Of a DNA stretch of 64,000 bases, positions 30,327 to 39,682 are shown one piece after another. Positions within the stretch are counted from its first letter, which is position 1, and each line of letters begins with the position of its first letter. The notes below the pieces were generated by a model. It was not told the origin of the DNA and searched no databases. It was given only the letters and a program-made list of their open reading frames with translations. The position numbers and the translations under genes are program-made. The DNA comes from Nakamurella panacisegetis (GTDB lineage Bacteria > Actinomycetota > Actinomycetes > Mycobacteriales > Nakamurellaceae), in NCBI RefSeq assembly GCF_900104535.1, contig NZ_LT629710.1:4189501-4253500 (forward strand), in the 5' to 3' direction.

Positions 30327-31853
30327 ATGGCTGCGATGTGGCTGAAGATACGGACCCGACCCTGGATCACCGCCGTGGTGGTGATCGTCCTGGTCGGCGG
30401 TGGCGGAGCCTGGTGGTACTTCCACAAGACCAACGCGTCGAGCACGGCCACCTCGGCCACTTCGGTGACCCGCTCGGTCGCGGCGAGCCTGAGCACCATC
30501 CAATCCACCGTTTCCGCGTCCGGGACCGTCACCCCGGCCGTCCAGGACAACGTCAGCTTCGGCGCCTCCGGCCGGGTGACGTCGGTCAAGGTCACCGAGG
30601 GCCAGAAGGTCACGAAGGGCCAGGTCCTGGGCACCGTCGACACGGTCAGCCTCAAGGCCTCGCTCGCGTCGGCGAAGGCGTCGCTGGCCTCGGCCCGGGC
30701 CAAGGTGGCCGCCGCCGAAGCGTCGGTGACCACTGACAACACGTCCATCACGACCGCGAAGACGGCCGTGCAGGACGCCGAGGACGCGGTGAGCACGGCG
30801 GCCGACACCAGCGACACCACGGACGACACCACAGCCAACAACCAGCTCCTCTCGGCGAAGGCTCAACTCGCGACGGCCGAGGCGAACCTGGTGGCCGACA
30901 AGGCCAATGTCACCTCGACCAAGGCGGCCGTCACCACGGCCCAGAGTGATGTCACCACCGCTCAGACCGCACTGAACTCGTCCACCCTGGTCTCCCCCAT
31001 CACCGGCATGGTCGCCACGGTGAACGTCGCCGTCGGCGATTCGGTGACGGGCACGACGTCGACCACCTCCGGGAGCAACTCGTCCTCGAGCTCTACGTCG
31101 GGTGCCGGCACCGGTTCAGCCTCCGGAGCGGGTGCGCTCCCCGGCGGCTCCGGCAGCCAGACGTCCAACTCGTCGAGCAGTTCGTCCAGCGACCCGCCGT
31201 TCGTGATCGTCTCCACGACCAGCTGGGAGGCGAAGGTCACGGTCGACGACAGCTCGGTCGACCTGATCAAGAAAGGCATCCAGGCCCAGTTGACCATCGG
31301 CAATTCCGTCACCCCGGTCTTCGGGACCGTCAGCTCGGTCGGGCTGATCTCCACCAGCACCGGCTCCACCTCCAGCTACCCGGTGGTGGTCGCCATCACC
31401 GGCAGCCCCACCGGGATGCACGACGGCGCCTCGGCCACGGTGACCCTGATCTACAAGCAGCTGACCAACGTGCTGACCGTCCCGACCGGCGCCATCCACA
31501 TCACCAACAGCGGCACGGTCGTGTACCAGAAGGTGAACGGCAAACAGGTCTCGACCCCCGTCACCACCGGCGCCGTCGGGAACGGCGTCACCCAGATCCT
31601 GAAGGGCCTGTCCGAGGGTGATCAGGTGCTCGAAACGGTCACCACCGGGGCCGGCCGGGCGGGAACCGGGCGGACCGGGACCGGCGGCTCCGGCGGCTTC
31701 GGCAACGGCGGGGCAAACGGATTCCCCGGCGCCGACGGGGCCAATTTGTCCGGTGGCGCGAGCGGGTTCCCCGGCGGGGCCAGCGGTTTCCCCGGCGGGG
31801 CGAGCGGCTTCCCCGGTGGCGGCTCGGGCGGCATTCCCGGAAACGGTGGCTGA
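30327..31853 (+). CDS. HlyD/MacA-type periplasmic adaptor with Gly/Ser linker and collagen-like tail
   Basis: The 508-aa protein has an N-terminal membrane anchor (residues 10-28), a biotinyl-lipoyl-like domain split by an Ala/Ser/Thr-rich helical hairpin (residues 105-215), a beta-barrel domain and a membrane-proximal domain (LTNVLTVPTGAIHI, LKGLSEGDQVLETV). This is the membrane-fusion protein of a MacAB-type exporter. It carries a Ser/Gly run near 235-290, and its last 60 residues contain repeats of GGASGFP, a collagen-like sequence. GAAGGTGA precedes the ATG. The ATPase gene begins 1 bp after its stop. Confidence 0.88.
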   Translation: MAAMWLKIRTRPWITAVVVIVLVGGGGAWWYFHKTNASSTATSATSVTRSVAASLSTIQSTVSASGTVTPAVQDNVSFGASGRVTSVKVTEGQKVTKGQVLGTVDTVSLKASLASAKASLASARAKVAAAEASVTTDNTSITTAKTAVQDAEDAVSTAADTSDTTDDTTANNQLLSAKAQLATAEANLVADKANVTSTKAAVTTAQSDVTTAQTALNSSTLVSPITGMVATVNVAVGDSVTGTTSTTSGSNSSSSSTSGAGTGSASGAGALPGGSGSQTSNSSSSSSSDPPFVIVSTTSWEAKVTVDDSSVDLIKKGIQAQLTIGNSVTPVFGTVSSVGLISTSTGSTSSYPVVVAITGSPTGMHDGASATVTLIYKQLTNVLTVPTGAIHITNSGTVVYQKVNGKQVSTPVTTGAVGNGVTQILKGLSEGDQVLETVTTGAGRAGTGRTGTGGSGGFGNGGANGFPGADGANLSGGASGFPGGASGFPGGASGFPGGGSGGIPGNGG

Positions 31854-31854
31854 C

Positions 31855-32808
31855 ATGGCGAGAAGAACCAAGGCCGTCGCCGTACCCGAGTCCACCCAAC
31901 CGGGCGAGGCGTTTGTCGCCCCCGCCCCGTGGGGTACCACCGGCAATCAGGGACTGGACATCCTGGAACCCGATCCGGCTGCCACTGACCAGATTCCGGT
32001 GCACCCGGCACCAGGGAGGAACCGCACCGAGACGACACCGTCGGCCGAGCTGCCCAGCATCGCCGCGGACGGTTCGGTGATCAGCCTGCACGACGTGACC
32101 AAGGTCTACGCCACCGGCTCGCTGGAGGTCCGGGCATTGGACGGGGTCTCACTGCGCATCGACGAAGGCGAGTACGTGGCGATCATGGGTCCGTCCGGGT
32201 CCGGAAAGTCGACCCTGATGCACATCATCGGATGCCTGGACGTCCTGTCGTCCGGCTCCTACTACCTGGCCGGTGAGGACGTCAGCCAGATGGACGAGAT
32301 CGACCTGGCGGAGATCCGGAACCGGCGGATCGGCTTCGTCTTCCAGCAGTTCCACCTACTGCCGTCACTGTCGGCCTGGCGGAACGTGGAACTCCCGATG
32401 ATCTATTCCGGTGCGCCGAAGGGCATCCGCCGGGCGAAGGCGATCGAAGCCCTCCGCCGCGTCGGTCTGGAGAGCCGGGTCAACCACAAGCCGGGCGAGC
32501 TCTCCGGTGGTCAGCAACAACGGGTCGCGGTGGCTCGCGCCCTGGTCGGGGATCCGGCGCTGATCCTGGCCGACGAGCCGACCGGGAACCTGGACTCCAC
32601 AGCCACCGAGGACGCACTGTCACTGTTCGACGAGTTGCACGAGCAGGGGCGGACGATCGTCCTGATCACCCACGAACTCGAGGTGGCCGAGCGCGCCCGG
32701 CGAATCGTCCGGGTGCGGGACGGGGTCATCCAGTCCGACTCGGCCCACCCGGAGATCGGCCAGGAACTGGCCCCCGCCGGCGCCCACCAGAAGGGCGTAA
32801 CCGCGTGA
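31855..32808 (+). CDS. MacB-type ABC transporter ATPase with N-terminal extension
   Basis: Residues 78-300 form an ABC ATPase of the LolD/MacB class: Walker A GPSGSGKST near 113, Q-loop FVFQQFHLLP, signature LSGGQQQR near 217 and Walker B LILADEPTG near 240. A 75-residue Pro/Thr-rich, apparently unstructured N-terminal extension precedes it, unusual for a ~230-aa family. It ends 4 bp inside the start of the permease gene. The three genes 30327-34037 make one exporter that would move a substrate outward, such as a peptide, lipid or antibiotic; the substrate is unknown. Confidence 0.93.
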   Translation: MARRTKAVAVPESTQPGEAFVAPAPWGTTGNQGLDILEPDPAATDQIPVHPAPGRNRTETTPSAELPSIAADGSVISLHDVTKVYATGSLEVRALDGVSLRIDEGEYVAIMGPSGSGKSTLMHIIGCLDVLSSGSYYLAGEDVSQMDEIDLAEIRNRRIGFVFQQFHLLPSLSAWRNVELPMIYSGAPKGIRRAKAIEALRRVGLESRVNHKPGELSGGQQQRVAVARALVGDPALILADEPTGNLDSTATEDALSLFDELHEQGRTIVLITHELEVAERARRIVRVRDGVIQSDSAHPEIGQELAPAGAHQKGVTA

Positions 32809-34037
32809 GGCTCCTGGAAACACTGCGCACGGGCTGGGGTTCCATCATCTCCCACCGGCTGCGCTCGGGACTGACCATGCTCGGGATCCTGATCGGCATC
32901 GCCGCCGTGATCCTCACCGTCGGGCTCGGACTGGGCAGCCAGAAGCAGGTCGGGGCCCAGATCAGCTCCCTGGGCAGCAACCTGCTGATCGTCTCCCCGG
33001 GCAGCACCACCTCGAGCGCCGGTATTCGCGGTGGATTCGGCTCGGCGTCGACCCTGACCACCGTCGACGCCAAGGCGCTGGCCTCCAAGGTGGCCGCTCC
33101 GGACATCGGGGCGGTGGCTCCGGTCAAGACGGCATCGGAGTCGCTGACCAACGGCTCGACCAACTGGACCACCTCGGTCGTCGGCACGACGGCCTCGTGG
33201 TTGGACGTCCGGTCCCGCACTCTGTCCAGTGGCCGGTTCATCACCCAGGACGATGACGACGCCCAGGCCACGGTCGCGGTGATCGGATCCCAGACCGCCA
33301 CCGAGCTGTACGGCCGCACCGATGTGGTCGGACAGACCTTCACCGTCAACAACATCGAATTCACCGTGGTCGGCGTCCTGGCCTCCGCCGGGTCGGACTC
33401 CTCCTCGAGCCTCGACGACCAGGCCGTCGTCCCACTGGCCACCGCGGCCAACCGGGTGGTCGGCGGCACCACCAAGAACTCGGTGTCGACCATCTACATC
33501 CAGGCCGCTTCGTCCGACCAGCTCTCGGCGGCCGACCAGGAAGCCACGGCGCTGCTGTTGCAACTGCACCACATCACGTCGAGCACGTCGGCCGACTTCA
33601 GCATCGCCAGTCAGGAGTCCCTGCTGGACACGGCCACATCGGTGAGCAAGACCCTGACCGTCCTGCTGACCGGGATCGCCGCGCTGTCCCTGCTGGTCGG
33701 CGGGATCGGAGTCATGAACATCATGTTGGTGTCGGTGAGCGAGCGGACCAGGGAGATCGGTCTCCGCAAGGCATTGGGTGCGCCCCCGTCGGCCATTCGG
33801 CGGCAGTTCCTGGTCGAAGCCACGATCCTCGGCCTGGCCGGCGGCCTGCTCGGCGCCGTCCTGGGCATCGTCGGGGCCAAGGTGCTGCCGCACTTCATCA
33901 CGACCGAACTGGTCATCTCCCCCCTGGCCGTCGGCGGTTCCATCGTCATCGCGGTGGCCATCGGCATGATCTTCGGCGTCTACCCGGCGGCCCGGGCCGC
34001 CCGGATGGCCCCGATCGATGCATTGCGCAGCGAATGA
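32805..34037 (+). CDS. MacB/FtsX-type ABC transporter permease
   Basis: The 410-aa permease has one N-terminal transmembrane helix (LTMLGILIGIAAVILTVGLG), a large extracytoplasmic MacB_PCD domain (residues 45-265) and three C-terminal helices with the FtsX-domain motif SVSERTREIGLRKALGAPPSAI. This is the MacB topology, which drives export by mechanotransmission rather than by a membrane channel. It starts with GTG and overlaps the ATPase gene by 4 bp. Confidence 0.93.
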   Translation: MRLLETLRTGWGSIISHRLRSGLTMLGILIGIAAVILTVGLGLGSQKQVGAQISSLGSNLLIVSPGSTTSSAGIRGGFGSASTLTTVDAKALASKVAAPDIGAVAPVKTASESLTNGSTNWTTSVVGTTASWLDVRSRTLSSGRFITQDDDDAQATVAVIGSQTATELYGRTDVVGQTFTVNNIEFTVVGVLASAGSDSSSSLDDQAVVPLATAANRVVGGTTKNSVSTIYIQAASSDQLSAADQEATALLLQLHHITSSTSADFSIASQESLLDTATSVSKTLTVLLTGIAALSLLVGGIGVMNIMLVSVSERTREIGLRKALGAPPSAIRRQFLVEATILGLAGGLLGAVLGIVGAKVLPHFITTELVISPLAVGGSIVIAVAIGMIFGVYPAARAARMAPIDALRSE

Positions 34038-34144
34038 TGCGCGCCGGCGTCATGCGGTTCCACGGCCCGACCCGACATATCGACCCCACTTCCTCGCCCC
34101 ATCGGTCGGCCTCTCCGGTCGCCACTGAAATGAAGGATCCCGCC

Positions 34145-35221
34145 ATGACGAACACCCTGATCACTCCGTCCCCCGCCCCGTTCCGGTCGTGGTCCTGGTC
34201 CAAGCCGCTGGCCCTCGGCGCTGCGGCCCTCGTACTGGCCGGGTCCCTGGTGGCCTGCGGTAGTTCCTCGGCGAGCACCGCCCCCTCGGCGTCGTCGACG
34301 GTCGCCGCGGCCGGCGTGCCGGCCGGATCCGCAGGCGGCGGTGGGACCGGCGGGGCGAACGGAACCGGCGGAGCAAACGCCGGCGGTATCCGGCCCGCGG
34401 CCTCGGGCACCATCGCCGCGTTGTCGGGGAATTCGTTGCAGGTGCAGAGCACCAGCGCCCAGACCACGGTGAACTACACGTCGGCGACCACCTTCACGCA
34501 GACGGTGAAGAAGGCGTTGGCCGACGTCAAGGTCGGCGACTGCGTGACGGCGATCGCGGCGGGCACCACCACCGGGCAGGCGGGGGCTTCGGGCGGATCG
34601 GCCCCGACGTCCGGGGCGGCGACCGCACCGACCACGAGGGCGCCGGTCACTGCCCTCACGGCCACCGCCGTCCAGATCGCGGCTCCGGTCTCGGGGAAGT
34701 GTGAGGGCGGTTTCGGCGGTGCCGACTTCCCCGGCGGTTCCGGGGCACGCCCGTCGGGGGCCATGCCCTCCGGTGCGATGCCGACCGGCGCCATGCCGTC
34801 CGGCGCCATGCCGACCGGCGGGGCGATGCCGACCGGTGTCCCCGGTGGCACCGCTGGACGGGGGACGTTCGCCGGCTTCGGTGAGCGCACGTCCGGCAAG
34901 GTCACGTCGGTGAGCGCCTCGGCGATCGTGGTCCAGCCGACCGCGCGAACGACCTCGTCCGCCGCCACGGCCTCGAAGGTCACCGTGACGGTCAACTCGA
35001 AGACCGAGTACACCGAGACAGCCAAGGCCAAGTCCACGGCGCTGAAGGTCGGTCTGTGCGCGACCGCGATCGGCAAGACCGACTCCACCGGCGCCGTCGC
35101 CGCCACGTCGATCGCACTGAGCCCGGCCAGCACCACCGGTTGCACCGCCGGTTTCGGAGCCGGCGGCTTCGGCGGACGGAACGGTTCCAGCGGCTCCGGT
35201 CCGGTGACCACCAATGGCTGA
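34145..35221 (+). CDS. DUF5666-type repeat lipoprotein
   Basis: The 358-aa protein has a lipoprotein signal peptide ending in the lipobox LVAC near residue 36. The mature part holds two related beta-rich domains: SGTIAALSGNSLQVQ...LADVKVGDCVTAIA and SGKVTSVSASAIVVQ...ALKVGLCATAIG, the pattern of DUF5666. Between them lies a low-complexity stretch of PSGAMP/PTGAMP pentads. AAGGA precedes the ATG at 34145. It lies in the exporter operon between the permease and a second adaptor, overlapping the latter by 8 bp, so it probably works with the exporter on the outer face of the membrane. Function unknown. Confidence 0.75.
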   Translation: MTNTLITPSPAPFRSWSWSKPLALGAAALVLAGSLVACGSSSASTAPSASSTVAAAGVPAGSAGGGGTGGANGTGGANAGGIRPAASGTIAALSGNSLQVQSTSAQTTVNYTSATTFTQTVKKALADVKVGDCVTAIAAGTTTGQAGASGGSAPTSGAATAPTTRAPVTALTATAVQIAAPVSGKCEGGFGGADFPGGSGARPSGAMPSGAMPTGAMPSGAMPTGGAMPTGVPGGTAGRGTFAGFGERTSGKVTSVSASAIVVQPTARTTSSAATASKVTVTVNSKTEYTETAKAKSTALKVGLCATAIGKTDSTGAVAATSIALSPASTTGCTAGFGAGGFGGRNGSSGSGPVTTNG

Positions 35222-37970
35222 AATGGTCAGTCCGGCCGCGAGAGCGCGGAGCCGGCGGCTCCGGCGACGTAGGTCGACCGTCGCCGCCATCGCCATCGGC
35301 GGCCTGCTGGTGATCGGCGGGGGCATCGCCTTCGCCAGCAGCACCGCCAAGGCGTCCGGCTACCGGACGGCCATCGCCGGCATGGGATCGGTGGATCAGA
35401 CGACGACGTCGTCGGGCACGATCTCCTACGTCAAGCAGTCGACGTCGGCGTTCTCCGTCTCGGGTACCGTCGCGTCCGTCGGCGTGCAGGTCGGGCAGAC
35501 GGTGAAGGCCGGCCAGGTCATCGCCAATCTGGACCCGACCGCCCTGAAGTCGGCGGTCAGTGACGCCGAAGCAACCCTGGCCGCCGACAAGCGGGCGCTG
35601 GCCACCGATCTCGCCGCCCAGGCGGCCGGCGCGGCCGAGAGCGCCGTCCCCACCACGACCGCGACCACGACGACGGCCGCGGGCGCGGCTGCCGGATCGT
35701 CGGGTGGCTCCGGTTCGTCCGGCTCCGGCTCGTCCGGGTCGGGTGCCTCCGGCTCCGGCTCCGGGTCGGGCTCGTCCGGCTCCGGTGCCTCCGGCTCCGG
35801 TTCCTCCGGCTCCGGCGCGGCCGGCGGCGGCGGCGGTGCCGGGTCGTCCGGTGGCTCCGGTGCCGGCGCGCCCGGCACCGGTGCCAAGACAACAGCTAGT
35901 GCACCCGCCAGCCCCGCGGTGGCGCCGTCGACCTCGGCCGCCGCGCCGTCCAGTTCGGCGGCCGCGCCGCCCACCTCGAGCCGGCATCAGACCGCTCCCC
36001 CCACAGCCTCGACGCCGACGTCCAGCCAACCGACCACCAACGCGGGCGACCTGAAGAAGGCCCAGCAGGCCGTCATCATGATGCAGCAGAAGATCGACTC
36101 TCTCCTGGCCATGGTCAAGACCGAGACGGCGTTGACCGCGTGCACGCCCATCTCCACCATGACCTTGGCGACGTCGCCGACCGACACGACCAGCGCGTCA
36201 TCCTCGGACACGAGCCCGACCGCCGCTCCGTCGACCGTGACGGTGACTCCGGATCCGGTGACGGTGACGGTGACGGTGCCGACCACGGTGACCGCGTCGA
36301 CGACGCAGACCGAGACGGCCACCCAACGCTCCACCACCACGGCGACGGCCACCACCACCGAAACCACGACGGCCACCACGACCGAAACTTCGACCGCCAC
36401 CGCGCAGCCGGCCGCCTACGTCGTGGTGACACCTTCCCTCCAGGCCGCCATCGAGGACGTCGTGGTCGGCCGTGGCAACGGCCTGACCGCCGCGCAGGCG
36501 GCCTATCGGGCGATCGACGCCACCACCGCCACGGCGACCAGCGGTTCGGACACCGCGACCAGCTCGACGGAGACGACACCGACCACCGCGACGTCGTCGA
36601 CCCTGGCTCCGGCCTCGGCCCTGGCGCAGTGCCAGACGGCCGTGGCGGCGGTGCTCAAGGACCAGACGACACTCTCGCAGTACGAGACCCAGCAGGCCCA
36701 GAACCTGGTCACGCTGGACAAGCTCATCTCGGCCACGTCGGGCCGCCCGTCGGGTTCGGGCGGGGGCCCCGGGACATCCGGTAACGGCCCCGCACCGACG
36801 ACCTCGGGTCCCGCCGCTCCGACCGGCACCCACGGTGGCGGTTCGAACACCGGTCCTGGCCGGGGCACCGGCAATGGGTCGGCTCCCGGCACCGGGGCGG
36901 CGACCGGGTCGGGTTCCTCCCCGAGCCGAGGCAGTGGTTCAGCGGCGGCGCCCGGGGCGGGCACCGGCTCGGTGCCTGGTACGGCGGGTGCGGTCGCGAC
37001 GTCCGCCGCGGCCGGCGGCAGCGGCTTCAGCGCAGGGTCGGGCGCCAGCGGCTCCGGCAATGCCGGCTCTGCTCCGTCCGGCTCCGGTTCCGCGGCCGGC
37101 TCCGGCTCGGCGGCCGGCTCCGATTCGGCGGCCGGCTCCGGTTCGACGGCGGGCTCCGGTTCGGGGAGTTCGGGCTCGGGATTCTCCGGATCGGGTGCAC
37201 AGACGAGCAAGGTCCCGACCGCCGCCGACATCGCGGCCGACCAGGCTCAGATCGACTTGGATGGTGCGAACATCACGGTGGCTCAGCAGAACCTGAAGGC
37301 CGCCGTACTGACGAGCCCGATTGCCGGGACCGTGGCATCAGTGGCCATGGCCAAGGGTGACTCGGTCAGCGCGAACTCGACCACCAGCATCATCACGATC
37401 CTGGGTCCCGGTCAGTACGAGCTGTCCACCTCGGTCAGTCTCACCTTGATCGACCAGCTCAAGGTCGGAGACAAGGCCGAGGTCACGGTGAACGGCAGCA
37501 CCACCGCGATCTCCGGCAAGGTGACCTACATCGGCATCCTCAGCAGTTCGTCGTCGTCCGGCACGACCACGTACCCGATCACGGTGCTGTTGGACCGCAC
37601 CATCCAGACGCTGTACCAGGGCGCCGGTGCATCGGCGCTGATCACCCTGGCCAACGTGTCGAACGTGTTGACCGTGCCGACCTCGGCCGTCACCACCACC
37701 GGCGCGGTCCACACGGTCTCGGTGATGCAGAACGGGACACCCACCGCGACCGTGGTCCAGGTGGGCGCCGTCGGAACCGATCTCACCCAGATCACCTCCG
37801 GTCTGAAGGCCGGGCAGGAGGTCGTGATCGCCGATCTGAACCAGCCGCTGGCCAGCAGTTCGGCCACGACCACTCGGGTCGGCCTTGGTGGGCTGGGCAC
37901 CAACGGTGCCGGAGCCGGCCGGGGCAACTTCAATGGCATCCCGAACGGGTTCCAACGGCCCGGAGGCTGA
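35214..37970 (+). CDS. Second HlyD-type adaptor, 918 aa, with giant Ser/Gly/Thr low-complexity inserts
   Basis: After a basic N-terminus and a membrane anchor (residues 23-42), the protein has the first half of a lipoyl-like domain (FSVSGTVASVGVQVGQTVKAGQVIANLD). It resumes near residue 660 with the second half (AAVLTSPIAGTVASVAMAKGDSV) and beta-barrel plus membrane-proximal domains (ITSGLKAGQEVVIADLN). Where other adaptors have an alpha-helical hairpin, this one has about 550 residues of GSGSSGSG, TTTATATTTET and PGTGAATGSG sequence, broken only by short helical pieces near 280-305 and 480-510. The fold is inferred from the ends. Its length is far above the usual 350-500. Confidence 0.75.
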   Translation: MAEMVSPAARARSRRLRRRRSTVAAIAIGGLLVIGGGIAFASSTAKASGYRTAIAGMGSVDQTTTSSGTISYVKQSTSAFSVSGTVASVGVQVGQTVKAGQVIANLDPTALKSAVSDAEATLAADKRALATDLAAQAAGAAESAVPTTTATTTTAAGAAAGSSGGSGSSGSGSSGSGASGSGSGSGSSGSGASGSGSSGSGAAGGGGGAGSSGGSGAGAPGTGAKTTASAPASPAVAPSTSAAAPSSSAAAPPTSSRHQTAPPTASTPTSSQPTTNAGDLKKAQQAVIMMQQKIDSLLAMVKTETALTACTPISTMTLATSPTDTTSASSSDTSPTAAPSTVTVTPDPVTVTVTVPTTVTASTTQTETATQRSTTTATATTTETTTATTTETSTATAQPAAYVVVTPSLQAAIEDVVVGRGNGLTAAQAAYRAIDATTATATSGSDTATSSTETTPTTATSSTLAPASALAQCQTAVAAVLKDQTTLSQYETQQAQNLVTLDKLISATSGRPSGSGGGPGTSGNGPAPTTSGPAAPTGTHGGGSNTGPGRGTGNGSAPGTGAATGSGSSPSRGSGSAAAPGAGTGSVPGTAGAVATSAAAGGSGFSAGSGASGSGNAGSAPSGSGSAAGSGSAAGSDSAAGSGSTAGSGSGSSGSGFSGSGAQTSKVPTAADIAADQAQIDLDGANITVAQQNLKAAVLTSPIAGTVASVAMAKGDSVSANSTTSIITILGPGQYELSTSVSLTLIDQLKVGDKAEVTVNGSTTAISGKVTYIGILSSSSSSGTTTYPITVLLDRTIQTLYQGAGASALITLANVSNVLTVPTSAVTTTGAVHTVSVMQNGTPTATVVQVGAVGTDLTQITSGLKAGQEVVIADLNQPLASSSATTTRVGLGGLGTNGAGAGRGNFNGIPNGFQRPGG

Positions 37971-38015
37971 CCCGAGGGGTGCCGGTTCGCCTCCGGCGGC
38001 CGTCACGCGACATGC

Positions 38016-38061
38016 ACGTCAGGACCTCGCCGACCGAGATGGGTCGGCGAGGTCCTGACGT
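38016..38061 (+). terminator. Strong hairpin terminator after the exporter operon
   Basis: A perfect 20-bp stem (38016-38035 with 38042-38061) closes on a 6-nt loop, 45 bp past the stop of the second adaptor. The arm includes CGTCAGGACCTCGCCGACC. The stem is long enough to stop transcription from either direction and marks the operon end. Confidence 0.85.
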
Positions 38062-38168
38062 TCTGGGTCCTCGTACTCCGGGATGCGGAACCCGCCCCGT
38101 CCCGGGAGGCCCGACCCTTGTGATCAAACAACTCGCGGGCGCGATCGGTCCGTGGCTACCGTGAGCGG

Positions 38169-38807
38169 ATGCTCGGCTTCGTACGACCCGCCTGGACGGA
38201 TCCGGTGTTCCGGGACGACAAGGGCGTCGTGATCTAGTACGGGGCGCGGTGGGGGTGGGACGGTCCACCACCGGAGGCCTACGGGCTCGACCGCCACTCC
38301 GAGAGGTTCCAGCCGCTGCACCTGGTAGCCGACGCCCTTGTCGAGTACCTGGCGGAAACCTACGCCGTCCAGGTCAGTGGGGACGCGGCCCAAGCGGCCG
38401 ACTTCACGCGGCAACCGGATCTGGCCCGGGTAGTCCGGTTGACCCCGAACGATGGCGCTGCCGCTCCGTTGACCTTCGGCTTCACGGCCTATCCCGGTGT
38501 CATCGTGCATGCGGGGCTTCTCCACGCCTTCGCGTACCCGCCGTGCGGCTGTGACGCCTGCGACGACACGGCCGTCGGGCAGGTCGAACAACTCGAGCGT
38601 CTGGTGTCCGCGGTGGTGGCCGGCCGCTACCGGGAAACCTACGCACCGGGCGCCCGCTTGCCGGTGCGATTTGCGGTGACGACCGAATACGGCGAGCAGG
38701 CGGGGAAGGCGACCGCCGATGCCTATCCGGCTCACGCGCTCGCCACGGCGCGGGCACGACTAGGAGAGATTTCGTCCGGCTGGAGGCCGTGGCCACTCAG
38801 GGAGTGA
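38169..38807 (+). pseudogene. DUF6226-family gene interrupted by an amber codon
   Basis: Reading from the ATG at 38169, the frame gives MLGFVRPAWTDPVFRDDKGV, then TAG at 38235, and continues in the same frame with YGARWGWDGPPPEAYGL and onward to a normal stop at 38805. The joined product would be about 211 aa and matches what I recall of DUF6226, an actinobacterial family with GVIVHAGLLHAFAYPPCGCDAC. The start of the family domain is upstream of the TAG and no start codon with a ribosome site follows it within 150 bp, so the gene looks broken by one nonsense change. Read-through or sequencing error cannot be excluded. Confidence 0.75.
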
Positions 38808-38860
38808 TAGACAACCGCCGTCCGCGGAAGGACGGGGCCAGAGGGATACCCGGATCAGGA

Positions 38861-39562
38861 TCAGCCGAGGTTCAGGCACCCGGCCCGCTCGGCGAGCAGC
38901 TCGCCGTGCACCGTGCGCAGGCGGTCGACATCGACCCCGACCAAGGTGTCGGCGAAGAACAAACCCGGCGCCGCCGGCACCGGCATCTCGGACGGGACCA
39001 CCAGGACGCCGATGCCGGCGCTCACGGCGGACCGGGACCCGGTCGGTGAATCCTCGATCACCAGGCACTCGGCGGCCGGTAGATCGAGCAACTGCAGGGC
39101 TCGCAGGTACGGGGCCGGGTCCGGCTTGTTGGCCGCCACCTCGTCGCCACAGACGACGGCGTCGAAGCTGTCGTGCCCCAGGGTGTCGAGGGCGACGTCC
39201 ACCAGTTCGCGGTAGGTAGCGGTCACCAGGGCCGTGCGCAGACCGGCCGCCCGCACCGCCTTGAGCAACTCCGGCGCCCCGTCCTTGAACGGCAGGCCGT
39301 TGCGGAAGATGTCCATCGTCCGGTCGGTCAACATCTTCGCCGTGTCGGTCGGCCGGGCGTCCACCCGCACCTCCTGATGGAGGAGGTCGATGGTGGCCCA
39401 CATGTCCTGACCGACCATCGCTTCGCGGGCCGAGCTGCTGAGTTGTCCGCCGTAGTACTCGGCCACCTGCTCCAGGGCGATGGTCCACAATCGTTCGGAA
39501 TCGGTCAGCGTGCCGTCCATGTCGAACAGCACAGCATCGAGTCGACCGGCGGCGGGAGGCAT
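38861..39562 (-). CDS. HAD-superfamily phosphatase/phosphohexomutase-like hydrolase
   Basis: The 233-aa cytoplasmic enzyme has HAD motif I DMDGTLTDS near residue 15 (nucleophile Asp), motif II VTATYREL, motif III with Lys in ANKPDPAPYL and motif IV VIEDSPTGSRSA. A helical cap with ALEQVAEYYGG fits subfamily IA of the beta-phosphoglucomutase/phosphoglycolate phosphatase type. Likely a small-molecule phosphatase; substrate unknown. Start is the ATG at 39562, with a GTG two codons upstream as an alternative. Divergent from the PAC2 gene. Confidence 0.88.
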   Translation of the reverse strand: MPPAAGRLDAVLFDMDGTLTDSERLWTIALEQVAEYYGGQLSSSAREAMVGQDMWATIDLLHQEVRVDARPTDTAKMLTDRTMDIFRNGLPFKDGAPELLKAVRAAGLRTALVTATYRELVDVALDTLGHDSFDAVVCGDEVAANKPDPAPYLRALQLLDLPAAECLVIEDSPTGSRSAVSAGIGVLVVPSEMPVPAAPGLFFADTLVGVDVDRLRTVHGELLAERAGCLNLG

Positions 39563-39682
39563 CGTCACCCCTGGAACAATAGTTGGCCGCAGCCGACCGG
39601 CCGGCCCTCGCCGGTGGTCCGCGCGGCCGACCCGGGGTCGCCGGCACGTCGCGCCAGGTGTGATCGACGTAGTGTGAGCGGC

